Below are positions 24,971 to 33,231 of a stretch of DNA of 44,779 nt, piece after piece. The DNA comes from Pseudanabaena sp. FACHB-2040 (lineage in GTDB: Bacteria; Cyanobacteriota; Cyanobacteriia; Phormidesmidales; Phormidesmidaceae), in assembly GCF_014696715.1 (NCBI RefSeq), contig NZ_JACJQO010000030.1:1-44779 (forward strand). Direction: 5' to 3'. The translations under genes and the position numbers were made by a program. Position 1 is the stretch's first letter. Every line of letters starts with the position of its first letter. The notes under the pieces are model-generated. The model saw only the letters and a list, made by a program, of their open reading frames with translations. It was not told where the DNA came from and did not search any database.

Positions 24971-26815
24971 TTATAGAGAGGTTGTCTCGGAACTTGCTTC
25001 TCTAGCTGCATGTAGCTTCTCTGCGATCGCAAAATAGAGGCGCGGCAACATCTCAACCAACCAAGCCTGCATTTTCTCTAATTCTTCTGGAGAAGCAGTG
25101 ATTGATGAGTTACTGCGATCAAGCGCAATACGAGCACCTCGCTTCAAGTTAAGCCGCTCCCAAGTCAAAGGACATCCTAAATCAGATTCTATTTTTTCCT
25201 TTTGAGCAAAGAGTTGGTCAAAAATTCGCTTATTGTGTTCACGATCGCCAGTTTCGATATACGTTTCAAGGCGTAATCGGGAGCGTCTTGCAAAGGAAAA
25301 ACCTATCCATGTCGAAAATGGGTGCTCAGGAGTCTTAACTTCAACACCAAACCAGTGACGCCCTTGCGGGTTTGCGAAGTTTACAATTGATAAATTCTTT
25401 ATCTCCTTAAGCTTTAACTGCAGAGTATTGAAGAAATCAATATAAACCGTTTGTCTATCATTGATGCGTGAGAAGACAGCTCTCTCCTCTGAAATATTGA
25501 CGTTTGAAACGCGCCATCCTGCTTCAAGCCATTGCTGAGACTGAGTATGACTCACAGCATCATTAGCCCACCAATTGCGGTGCTGGCGTGCAGAGGGAGG
25601 GAGTTCATCCTGAATAATCTGCTCAATGTCTTGAAAAGTCAAAGACACTTTGGACGTATCTTGATCTTGGCTTTGAAGCCAAACAGCTAAGGGCGCATAA
25701 CGGCTCTCAGTAGAGCTTATCTCCTCATCCTCAGGATTAAAATCTATCTGGTTACTAAAGCCTATTTGTTCATTGACTTGAGAGCCGGTGGCTTTGAAGG
25801 CATTTTCAATAGTTTGATGAGATACTTTTGAGATTAAGCCCCAGTACTTTTGAATTGTATCGGGGTTGAGATCGCTAAGGAGATTGTTAATTACTGTTTG
25901 ACCTATGGAATTAGGTAAGGATTCCGGCTCTGTTTCTTCAATGGATGGACGATGATGATTGAGAAGGTCTGAACAGTATTTAAGTTGTTTTCGTTGCTGA
26001 GGCGTGATTTCTCTAAAGTGAGCAATAGCGTTTCTGGTTTGCCGAACAGCATTAAGTAGCGCGTCCATAGCTTCCCAAGAAAGCCCCTTAAAGTCAGCAC
26101 TATACTTCGGCCATAAATTTTTGAAGAGACTAATGTAGTCTACAAGAGTTAACTCCTCAAACGATTTGGTTGACGTAGGTTGATGAAGATGTTTATTACA
26201 AACCTCTCCAAAGAGTTTCTCATCAAAATCAGGTTTTTGACCTAGAACTTTGGCCAAGTAATGCAGCAAGGCCTTCTTAAATTTCTTCTCAACACCGTTA
26301 CTAGAAGGTAAGATGGCTTGGACAGACTTTCCTAACTCATCAACATCAATTTCACCGTTCCCATTTTTATGGGCAATCTCAATTAAGTCACGAATAGTCG
26401 TCTCAACATCCTCAGCCAACATGATATCCTCGGCACGGTACCGGAAGTATTCAGTAGTGTCGAAGCTGGTGAGTAACCCTGTTAAATAGCCTTGCTTGTC
26501 TATAATGGGAATCGCATTAATGTCTCTAAGCCCCTTGAGTAATTCGGAAAGATCCTCATCGGAGCGGTAGGGTTTAACTTTAACTAGAGCATGAGACACC
26601 GTTAAGTTATCTGGAGTAGCATTGAGGTTGCTGACGGCTCTCAAAATTGAGTCGCTAGTCACCATTCCTTGAAGTTTATTATGCTGGTCAACAACTGGAA
26701 GCTGGCTGAAGTCATGCTCAAACATGAGATCTAGAGCTGCTTGAGCCGATACATCTTCAGTAACTGTGACTAAGTTCTGATTGTCTGGGATGAGATGTTG
26801 AACGACTACAGGCAT
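24971..26815 (-). CDS. CBS-CBS-HEPN-DUF7662-DUF4268 fusion protein
   Basis: A 614-residue multidomain protein. Residues 1-125 are two CBS domains (QLPVVDQHNKLQGMVTSDSIL; IPIIDKQGYLTGLLTSFD), nucleotide-binding sensors. Residues ~130-285 are helical with RNAIAHFR (~261), the RX4H signature of HEPN (Swt1-like) RNases. Residues ~390-430 (LPPSARQHRNWWAND, SQQWLEAGWRV) match the DUF7662-type motif. Residues ~440-605 are DUF4268 (GRHWFGVEV, NKRIFDQLFAQKEKIESDLG, LTWERL), which is linked to restriction-like defence proteins. It is 58 bp downstream of the kinase gene and probably in one operon with hsdR. A nucleotide-gated RNase/nuclease effector is a reasonable inference. Confidence 0.75.
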   Translation of the reverse strand: MPVVVQHLIPDNQNLVTVTEDVSAQAALDLMFEHDFSQLPVVDQHNKLQGMVTSDSILRAVSNLNATPDNLTVSHALVKVKPYRSDEDLSELLKGLRDINAIPIIDKQGYLTGLLTSFDTTEYFRYRAEDIMLAEDVETTIRDLIEIAHKNGNGEIDVDELGKSVQAILPSSNGVEKKFKKALLHYLAKVLGQKPDFDEKLFGEVCNKHLHQPTSTKSFEELTLVDYISLFKNLWPKYSADFKGLSWEAMDALLNAVRQTRNAIAHFREITPQQRKQLKYCSDLLNHHRPSIEETEPESLPNSIGQTVINNLLSDLNPDTIQKYWGLISKVSHQTIENAFKATGSQVNEQIGFSNQIDFNPEDEEISSTESRYAPLAVWLQSQDQDTSKVSLTFQDIEQIIQDELPPSARQHRNWWANDAVSHTQSQQWLEAGWRVSNVNISEERAVFSRINDRQTVYIDFFNTLQLKLKEIKNLSIVNFANPQGRHWFGVEVKTPEHPFSTWIGFSFARRSRLRLETYIETGDREHNKRIFDQLFAQKEKIESDLGCPLTWERLNLKRGARIALDRSNSSITASPEELEKMQAWLVEMLPRLYFAIAEKLHAAREASSETTSL

Positions 26816-26873
26816 AGCAAAAGGAGTTAAAAGTATGTAAACAGTTGCTTTAGAATCACAGGTGGATTTCTTG

Positions 26874-27914
26874 CTAAGACTTAGCCTTTCCAGGCAGCTT
26901 TAATAAGGACTTTGTCACTAAGCCTGCTCCTGACTGCAGTAAAGTTAAAGGAGTTGGAAGCGCTACGATCGCAGCTATTTTTGCAGCTGTAGCCATAACC
27001 TGTTCCATAGAGCTGTCGGTAGAAGCAGTGAGGTCAGTTAGGGCATTTTTTGCACTCACATATCGGTTAAGGGCTGACGGGGCAGTCATCTGGTCAACGA
27101 CTTGCTGTAACTGCTTGCTGATTAGATTCTCTGTAAGATATGCCTTGTAAGCCCAACTAGAATCGTGCAGGCCCATCAAATCGATGGGCTTCATAGCTGT
27201 TAGCGCTTGCAAGCAAACAACACCCAGACTGTAAACATCGCTTGTGGGTGCAGCTTGTCCATTCACCTGCTCAGGAGAAGAATAACTAGGGTCTCCCACC
27301 ATATATTCACCCGTGGAGGGGACATCTTCTCTTAGGCACTCAGCCACTAGCTGAGGGATACCGAAGTTGGTTAGCAGGAATTGCCCTAGATGATGTGAGT
27401 AGACGATGTTTTCTGGTCTGATGTCTCTATGGATGAACTTGCTGTCATGCAGTTCCTGTAGGGAGGGGAGCAGGTCATTTAAAAGTTGGCGAATCTGCTT
27501 CTCCTTAAACTGCCCCTGCTTTTCAAGCAATTGGGCAACTGTTTCACCGGCTACGGCTTCTTCGATGAGGTATAGCCCGTTTCCCATAACAGAGTAATCA
27601 AGCGGGGTATGGAGGTTGACTACCTTAGTAAGGCCCTGGAGTTTCTGGGCGGCTTCGTTGAAGAGATTGATGATTCTCTGCTGCTTCGCCCTGTTTCGCA
27701 AGATTTCTGTGGGGAGGAGAATCTGTTTGATGATGATTTTTTGAGCTGTCTGGAGATCGAGGCCTTGAAAGGTGCGAACGAATTCCCCCTCTAGGCTCAG
27801 ACGTGTTGCCCGGTAGCGAGATTTCAGCAGCAGCTTTGTGCCGCAAGTGCGGCAGACCTTTTGATCATCTGGGTTTTGAGGACTAGGGCAAGTGGGGTGG
27901 AGGCAGTAGCTCAC
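26874..27914 (-). CDS. Zinc-ribbon Ser/Thr protein kinase with NFG motif
   Basis: A 346-residue protein. The first 30 residues are a four-cysteine zinc ribbon (CLHPTC, then CRTCG), typical of cyanobacterial Hanks-type kinases. The kinase fold follows: Lys in KIIIKQIL, HRDIRPENI (~163), GDPSYSSPEQ activation-segment end, SDVYSLGVV. The metal-binding DFG is changed to NFG (LLTNFG, ~181), and the glycine-rich loop is not obvious, so activity may be weak or absent. A C-terminal hydrophobic segment (~305-335, KIAAIVALPTPLTLLQSGAGLV) may anchor it in the membrane. It is 15 bp downstream of hsdR and 58 bp upstream of the CBS/HEPN gene, indicating one operon. Confidence 0.87.
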   Translation of the reverse strand: MSYCLHPTCPSPQNPDDQKVCRTCGTKLLLKSRYRATRLSLEGEFVRTFQGLDLQTAQKIIIKQILLPTEILRNRAKQQRIINLFNEAAQKLQGLTKVVNLHTPLDYSVMGNGLYLIEEAVAGETVAQLLEKQGQFKEKQIRQLLNDLLPSLQELHDSKFIHRDIRPENIVYSHHLGQFLLTNFGIPQLVAECLREDVPSTGEYMVGDPSYSSPEQVNGQAAPTSDVYSLGVVCLQALTAMKPIDLMGLHDSSWAYKAYLTENLISKQLQQVVDQMTAPSALNRYVSAKNALTDLTASTDSSMEQVMATAAKIAAIVALPTPLTLLQSGAGLVTKSLLKLPGKAKS

Positions 27915-27929
27915 GGTTGGTTTTCCTGA

Positions 27930-30900
27930 TTAGGCTGCGCTGAACTGAAAGCCGACGGTGTCGTTGAAGGAGCGGATGATGGTGATAATCTGGTCGGCAT
28001 CGGCGTCTTTGAAGACGCCATCGAGACCATCGCTGTGGAAGTCGGAGAAGGGGGCTTCGTAGAGTTGGCCAAGATCCATTACTCCTTTTTGGGTGAGGTA
28101 GTCGATGATGGTTTCGACGAAGCGGATCTGGTTGGCGCTGAGATTACCTCCTTCTAGGTAGCGGGAAAAGGCTTGTTTGGCGGCGTTGCGATCGCAACCC
28201 ACCAGTTGCCGGATAAATAGCTTGAGGCTGAGGTCTTTGCCGTAGACTTCTTCGAAGCGATCGCGACTCTCGATCTCTTCAGAGCCAAAGAGCATAGTTT
28301 CCAAGGATGCTAGATCAGCTTCGGTGAGTGAGATATTGCGCTTGAGCTTGGCGATCGCAACGTGGTTCTCGTTCTCTTTGATGTAAGCTTCGACTTTTTT
28401 GCGGTACTGGTAGGGGCTAAAGCCGGGCTGCCGCAGGGGGATGTCGATCTCTTCGATTTCGCCAAGTTCGTCGATAAAGTCGGTGTAGATGATGGGCTGC
28501 TCAGTACGCTCGACGAAGCGAATTAGATCGCGCAGTTTGAGGCGCAGCTGCTCGATCATGGGCAGGGTGATGTCTGTCCAATAGCTCTCGTTTTGGGCCT
28601 CTTCGATGAGCGTGAGCTGGGCTTTGACCATGGGGATATCGCGCTTTTCCTCGAGCTGGGTGAGGACATCACGCACTTTGTCCCGAAGCCGGATGAAGTC
28701 GGGGGATTGCCTAAGCAGGGTAATCTGCAGGTTGAAGCAGAGGAGGTCGAAGCGCTTGGCTAGGGCGTTCTCGGAGGGGAGAGTATTGGGCAGGGGGGCC
28801 AGGGTTTCGGTGATGGCTTCGATGTCATTTTCATCGAGGCGCTCCCAGCGTTCGCGATCGGCGAACTCTTCGACCTGGCGCAGATGGCGGCGTACTAAGA
28901 AGTTTTCGCGCTCCATGCTGGTAACGTGCTGGTGCAGGTCGTTGAGCAGGCCGTCGCGGAGAGCGGCTTGGTCAGGATCGTTTTGGCGGTCGGGCTGGCT
29001 CAGGGTTTGGGCCAGGGTGAGGCGGGCCTTGACTAGGCGAGAGGTAATGCTTTCAGCGGGGCGCTGGTTAGCTTCTGCGACTTCCTGGGCAAAGAACTCG
29101 AAGTTGCTGCACAGGTCAAAGACGAGAAAAGCCTGTTTGTGTTCGCCAGGGCCAAAGAGGTTGTGGCACAGGCGAGTGCCGCGCCCGATCATCTGGTTGA
29201 ACTTGACCTGGGAATACACCGGCTTGAAAAAGACCAGGTTCACCACTTCAGGCACGTCTACGCCGGTGTCGAGCATGTCTACGGAGACGGCGATGGTGGG
29301 CTGTTTGGCGGGGTCAGAGAAGGCATCGAGCAGGCTTTGAGCGTAGCTGTCGTGACTGTCAATGATCTGGGCGAACTGGCCTTTGAGGTGGGGGTAGTTG
29401 TGGTCGAAGCGCTCGACGATGTATTCGGCGTGTTTGTGGCTGCGGGCAAAGATAATGGTCTTGCCCAGGCGATCGCCGCCGTCTACCTTGAGCCCTCGCT
29501 CCATTAGAATTTCTAGGGCCTGATCTACGGTACTTTCGTTGAAGAGCCAGCGGTAGAGGGCAGCGGCATTGACCCGATCGGGAATTTCGCCGGTTTCTTC
29601 GTCGCGGAATTTCTCCTCGTACTCTTCCTGCTCTGCGGGAGTGAGGTCGGCATATCTGACGCCCTTACGCATAAATTTGAAGGGCACTTTGACGCCTTTG
29701 GGCGGCACCAGGTAGCGGTCGTCAATGGCGTCTGAGAGTTCGTAGGCAAAGGTAGGGTTGCCCTGCTCTAGCTCAAAGATGCGGTAGGTATCGCGGTGGA
29801 CTTCGGTACGGGGGGTAGCGGTGAGGCCCACCAACAGGGAGTCGAAGTACTGGAAGAGGGCGCTGTATTTTTTGTAAATGGAGCGGTGGGCTTCATCCAC
29901 GATCACCAGGTCGAAGTAGCCGGGGCCGAAGAGCCGCTGGGTGCCCTGGTTGCGGTTGATGCGGTTGAGCATGGTGGGGTAGGTAGACAGCACCACGTTG
30001 GCGCTCTCGGCATCAGGGTCTTTGGTCAGGTCGATGACGGTGGCATCGGGCAGTTGGGACTTAAAGACGCGCAGGGTCTGGGTTAGCAGGGCGGTGCGAT
30101 CAGCCAGGAAGAGGACTCGCTTGACCCAGTTGGCCTGCATCAGCAGGTCTACCAGGGCAATGGCAGTGCGGGTTTTGCCGGTGCCAGTGGCCATCACCAG
30201 CAAGGTTTTGCGGGCGTTTTTCTGGAAGGTTTCAGCGATGCGGCGGATGGCCTCTTGCTGGTAGCTGCGGTTGACGATGCCAGCGTTGATCGGCACCAGG
30301 TGGAGCGGTTTGCGGTGGGCGCGGCGAAAGATGGCGCGCTCTAGTTCGAGCTTTTTCAAGAAGCCGTCGATGCGGCGAGGTGGGTACTGGGCATCGTCCC
30401 AGATCCAGGTTTCGTAGCCGTTGGTGTAAAAAATGATGGGCCGCTGGCCAAACTTGGCTTCGAGGCAGTCGGCGTAGAGTTTGGCCTGCTGTTTGCCAGC
30501 GGTGGGGCTGTTGCGGGTGCGCTTGGCTTCGACCAGGGCCAGGGGTTTGCCGTTGTCGCCCCAGAGCACGTAGTCTACGTAGCCGGTGCCGGTGTCGGTA
30601 GGCATGCCCTGGACTTCGACTTCTGTCCAGCCGGGTTGCTCGATGGGCCAGCCTGCTTCTTTGAGCAGAACGTCGATCAGGTAGCGGCGGGTGTCGGCTT
30701 CGTTGTAGTCATGGGTATCGGGAACGGTCTCGTTCTGGGCTTTGAGGGCGTCGATTTGGGCTTTGAGTTCGGCCAGTTGGGCTTCGCTCTGCTGTCTGCG
30801 CTCTTCGGCAATGCGGCGCATCTCGTCGGCTTGGGAGAGCTGGGCCTGTAGCTCCTGCACCTGCTTGAAGGAGATGTCTTGGCGGGTGCTGTCGGCCTGG

Positions 30901-31325
30901 GGCAGCAGGTCGCGGTCAAACTCTAGTTTGGGCAGGTTGCGCCCATCGGGCGCGTAGAAGCGGCAGAGCCAGTAGAGGAAGTGGAAGAGTTCTTGGGCGA
31001 CGCGAAAGGCGTCTCGCTGAGTGATGGGGCTAGCTTCGTGGGCAGATCGGTTGCCGGTCGTATGGATGATGCGGATCTTCTGGAAGAGGCCGGGCTTGAG
31101 GTTGTCTTTGAAGCTTTGCTCGTGGATGAGGGCGGCCAGGTTATTGTCGTAGGGCAGCTGCAAGCCGGGGTCGTTGTCGTAGAGCCAGTGGACAGTCTGC
31201 TCTAGGGTAAAGCGGGCATAGAAGCAGCTGGCGCGGGGTGCAGAAAAGACCAGGCGCTCGGCCTGGGAGGCATGCTCAAAGAGGGAGGGAAAGCGCTGTT
31301 GGAGAAAGTCAAAGTTGGATGGCAT
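27930..31325 (-). CDS. hsdR: Type I restriction enzyme R subunit
   Basis: A 1131-residue motor/nuclease subunit, which translocates and cleaves DNA lacking host methylation. Domains in order: DUF4145-type N-terminus (~10-125), a coiled coil (~150-205), the HSDR nuclease domain with the PLALVEAKRT motif (~255), helicase with Walker A MATGTGKTRTAI (~380), DEAH box VDEAHRSIYKKY (~477) and SF2 motif GRGTRL, then an EcoEI-type C-terminal domain. Length is normal and no frameshift is visible. It is separated from hsdS by about 2.6 kb of small genes. The downstream kinase follows after 15 bp. Confidence 0.95.
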   Translation of the reverse strand: MPSNFDFLQQRFPSLFEHASQAERLVFSAPRASCFYARFTLEQTVHWLYDNDPGLQLPYDNNLAALIHEQSFKDNLKPGLFQKIRIIHTTGNRSAHEASPITQRDAFRVAQELFHFLYWLCRFYAPDGRNLPKLEFDRDLLPQADSTRQDISFKQVQELQAQLSQADEMRRIAEERRQQSEAQLAELKAQIDALKAQNETVPDTHDYNEADTRRYLIDVLLKEAGWPIEQPGWTEVEVQGMPTDTGTGYVDYVLWGDNGKPLALVEAKRTRNSPTAGKQQAKLYADCLEAKFGQRPIIFYTNGYETWIWDDAQYPPRRIDGFLKKLELERAIFRRAHRKPLHLVPINAGIVNRSYQQEAIRRIAETFQKNARKTLLVMATGTGKTRTAIALVDLLMQANWVKRVLFLADRTALLTQTLRVFKSQLPDATVIDLTKDPDAESANVVLSTYPTMLNRINRNQGTQRLFGPGYFDLVIVDEAHRSIYKKYSALFQYFDSLLVGLTATPRTEVHRDTYRIFELEQGNPTFAYELSDAIDDRYLVPPKGVKVPFKFMRKGVRYADLTPAEQEEYEEKFRDEETGEIPDRVNAAALYRWLFNESTVDQALEILMERGLKVDGGDRLGKTIIFARSHKHAEYIVERFDHNYPHLKGQFAQIIDSHDSYAQSLLDAFSDPAKQPTIAVSVDMLDTGVDVPEVVNLVFFKPVYSQVKFNQMIGRGTRLCHNLFGPGEHKQAFLVFDLCSNFEFFAQEVAEANQRPAESITSRLVKARLTLAQTLSQPDRQNDPDQAALRDGLLNDLHQHVTSMERENFLVRRHLRQVEEFADRERWERLDENDIEAITETLAPLPNTLPSENALAKRFDLLCFNLQITLLRQSPDFIRLRDKVRDVLTQLEEKRDIPMVKAQLTLIEEAQNESYWTDITLPMIEQLRLKLRDLIRFVERTEQPIIYTDFIDELGEIEEIDIPLRQPGFSPYQYRKKVEAYIKENENHVAIAKLKRNISLTEADLASLETMLFGSEEIESRDRFEEVYGKDLSLKLFIRQLVGCDRNAAKQAFSRYLEGGNLSANQIRFVETIIDYLTQKGVMDLGQLYEAPFSDFHSDGLDGVFKDADADQIITIIRSFNDTVGFQFSAA

Positions 31326-31472
31326 GGAATAGTTCCAACTACTGGGGAGCGAGTAGCAGACACCTCAAGGATGCCCAATCTTTCTGTGAAGGGGCCGAAA
31401 ATCCGGATAAAGCTTTCGTGTAAGTTGTTTTGGGAGAGTTTTACGCGTCTGTGACGACTCTGAAACTTGCGG

Positions 31473-32051
31473 TTACTGGGCTGTCTCTTCTAGGGTCACA
31501 TCTTCGTAGAGGGCGGCGAGGGTATCGGTGAAGTCGAGGCTGTCGAGGTGAAAGGTACCTGTGTCGGGGGTGTAGTATTGCAACACCCAGAGGCCCGCTT
31601 CGTTGCGGCGAAAGCATTCGACGCGCTGGTGGCGGGTGTTGATCAAGACGTATTCTTGCAGGCTCTCTAGGGTCTGGTAGTCGGCAAATTTGTCGCCTCG
31701 GTCAAAGGCTTCTGTGGAGCCGGAGAGCACTTCAACAATGAGCTTGGGGAAGCGTTTGTAGTCTGAGGTTTCTTGGTCGCGGGGGTCGCAGGTGACCAGG
31801 ATGTCGGGGTAGAAAAAGCGGTTGCGGGCTTCGATGCGAGCTTTCATGTCGGAGATGTAGACCCGGCAGCCGGTGCCGCGAACGTGGTTGCGGAGGAGGC
31901 TAGCGAGATTGAGCGAGATGGTGACATGGGTATCACTAGCCCCGGCCATGGCGTAGACTTCGCCGTTGATGTACTCGTGCTTGGTGAGGCTATGGGCTTC
32001 TAGCTGGAGGTATTCGTCGGGAGTGAGGGGGGAGTGGGGGGAGGCAATCAT
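31473..32051 (-). CDS. Uma2 family putative endonuclease (DUF820)
   Basis: A 192-residue PD-(D/E)XK-fold protein typical of cyanobacteria, where it occurs in many copies. Visible motifs are LTPDEYLQLE at the start, HEYINGEVYAMAG, the metal-binding FYPDILVTCD, PKLIVEVLSGST and the lysine in KFADYQ. Its biological role is poorly defined; association with mobile DNA has been suggested. It lies between hsdR and the DUF433 gene, same strand, 147 bp upstream of hsdR. Confidence 0.92.
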   Translation of the reverse strand: MIASPHSPLTPDEYLQLEAHSLTKHEYINGEVYAMAGASDTHVTISLNLASLLRNHVRGTGCRVYISDMKARIEARNRFFYPDILVTCDPRDQETSDYKRFPKLIVEVLSGSTEAFDRGDKFADYQTLESLQEYVLINTRHQRVECFRRNEAGLWVLQYYTPDTGTFHLDSLDFTDTLAALYEDVTLEETAQ

Positions 32052-32094
32052 GGGACCAAACTTGGGGAGAGATTTTGGTCAAACAGAAGGAGTC

Positions 32095-32319
32095 TCATGG
32101 CTGAACTGTAACGGTTAGGCGCTCATGCTGAGCGGTGAACCAGAGGCAGGCAAGGATATCTGTCTGAGTCAGGTAGGGAAAGTCTTCTAGGATTTCGGTT
32201 TGGCTCATGCCGGAGGCTAAATACTCCAGCACATCGTAAACGGTGATTCGCATTCCCCGAATGCAAGACTTTCCGCCTCGTTTTCCAGACTCTAGGGTAA
32301 TTGTGGTTCGGTAATCCAT
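32095..32319 (-). CDS. DUF433 antitoxin-like protein
   Basis: A 74-residue protein from the ATG at 32319 (an ATG at 32331 would add four residues). The DUF433 core is clear: GGKSCIRGMRITVYDVLEYLASGMS, then ILEDFPYLTQTDILACLWF. DUF433 proteins carry a HTH and usually act as antitoxins with a DUF5615 (PIN-like) toxin encoded directly downstream. Downstream here is Uma2 (44 bp), and no DUF5615 gene is present, so the antitoxin is solitary or Uma2 is a non-standard neighbour. Confidence 0.9.
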   Translation of the reverse strand: MDYRTTITLESGKRGGKSCIRGMRITVYDVLEYLASGMSQTEILEDFPYLTQTDILACLWFTAQHERLTVTVQP

Positions 32320-32363
32320 TGCGGGAAACAAGTTCAGTTGCTTTCTTGGGGTTCCGACGATTA

Positions 32364-32747
32364 TTAATGAGTTTTCTTATTGGCCTTCTTGAACCTAAAA
32401 ACAATTCGATTTCTAGGGTTCGCCCGTACCGCCCAGCCTGAATGAGGTAGGCCTCGTTGGTGAGCCGGAGGAAGGGAGGAGCGCCCAGAAGTTTTTTGTG
32501 GTGAGGGTTCGGAGGCAGACCGCACGCTTAACATATCGCTGGAGCTTAAGGGCTTGATGGCAGATCTCGGCACGGCCACAACCGCGATCGCTTCTCCGAT
32601 GGCGTTGAAAACTTCTAAGACACAGCCCTCTTCACCACTACAAGGGTGAGGGACAAAATCGACTAGCGTGGCAATGTCGCCCTCTCTCAAGGCGTGGTCA
32701 GGCAGGTCTTGGGTTAGCGCTACTTCTTTGTAGAGTTCAAGCGTCAT
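32364..32747 (-). CDS. DUF4926 protein with an unusual C-terminal extension
   Basis: 127 residues from the ATG at 32747 (a GTG at 32750 is adjacent). Residues ~1-70 match DUF4926 (MTLELYKEVALTQDLPDHAL, LREGDIATLVDF, VLEVFNAIGEAIAVVAVP). Most DUF4926 proteins end near there; the further ~55 residues, Arg/Pro/Ser-rich, look like read-through into non-coding DNA. It overlaps the end of the DUF6883 gene by 11 bp, the familiar DUF6883-DUF4926 pair with toxin-antitoxin-like coupling. Function of the pair is unknown. Confidence 0.75.
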   Translation of the reverse strand: MTLELYKEVALTQDLPDHALREGDIATLVDFVPHPCSGEEGCVLEVFNAIGEAIAVVAVPRSAIKPLSSSDMLSVRSASEPSPQKTSGRSSLPPAHQRGLPHSGWAVRANPRNRIVFRFKKANKKTH

Positions 32748-33078
32748 CACGCGCCTCCCGGTAGGGTTTTAGGGTAACGAACTGGAATTTGCCGTCTGCT
32801 TGCCGCTTTAGCCAGATTGTAGCAACCGCGAGATTCACACCATTGACTCCTATCAGCTGGCCAATCACTTGGTAGAAGGTGCCGTATTCATTGGTAGAGT
32901 CTTCTACTGCATCGGCGGAGGCTGCTAGCACTCGAATCGCTGCTAATAGAGCCTCCGGATTTGCTTGGGTAAACCCAGCTTGGGCCAAAAACTGAGATTT
33001 GTCATTTCTGGGTTTGAGAACGAGCAGGTATTGGGTTAGTTTTTCATCAGGGATAACAGCTTCGGCTGGTATTTTCAC
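32737..33078 (-). CDS. DUF6883 protein
   Basis: A 113-residue protein matching DUF6883: IPDEKLTQYLLVLKP, KSQFLAQAGFTQANPEALLAAIR, YGTFYQVIGQL then IWLK and a closing strand FVTLKPY. It is coupled to DUF4926 by an 11-bp overlap. Such pairs are frequent in cyanobacterial genomes and mobile regions and are suspected to be toxin-antitoxin-like, without experimental proof that I know of. Confidence 0.8.
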   Translation of the reverse strand: MKIPAEAVIPDEKLTQYLLVLKPRNDKSQFLAQAGFTQANPEALLAAIRVLAASADAVEDSTNEYGTFYQVIGQLIGVNGVNLAVATIWLKRQADGKFQFVTLKPYREARDDA

Positions 33079-33231
33079 ACGAACTCACCCATAACTCAGT
33101 ACTTACTGCCCGCCCACTAACTCCAGGTATCTGATCAAACTCCATTTAGAGAATGTTAGGGAAGAACGGATGGGATTTGGGCAGCACTCTAGACTGGGGT
33201 CGAGTTTGGCTGTTGAGTGGGGGTTCATGGG

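Noticed and set aside
28606-29340. 244-aa plus-strand ORF inside hsdR
   Set aside because: Arg/Ser-rich shadow of hsdR in a high-GC segment; hsdR is intact across it.
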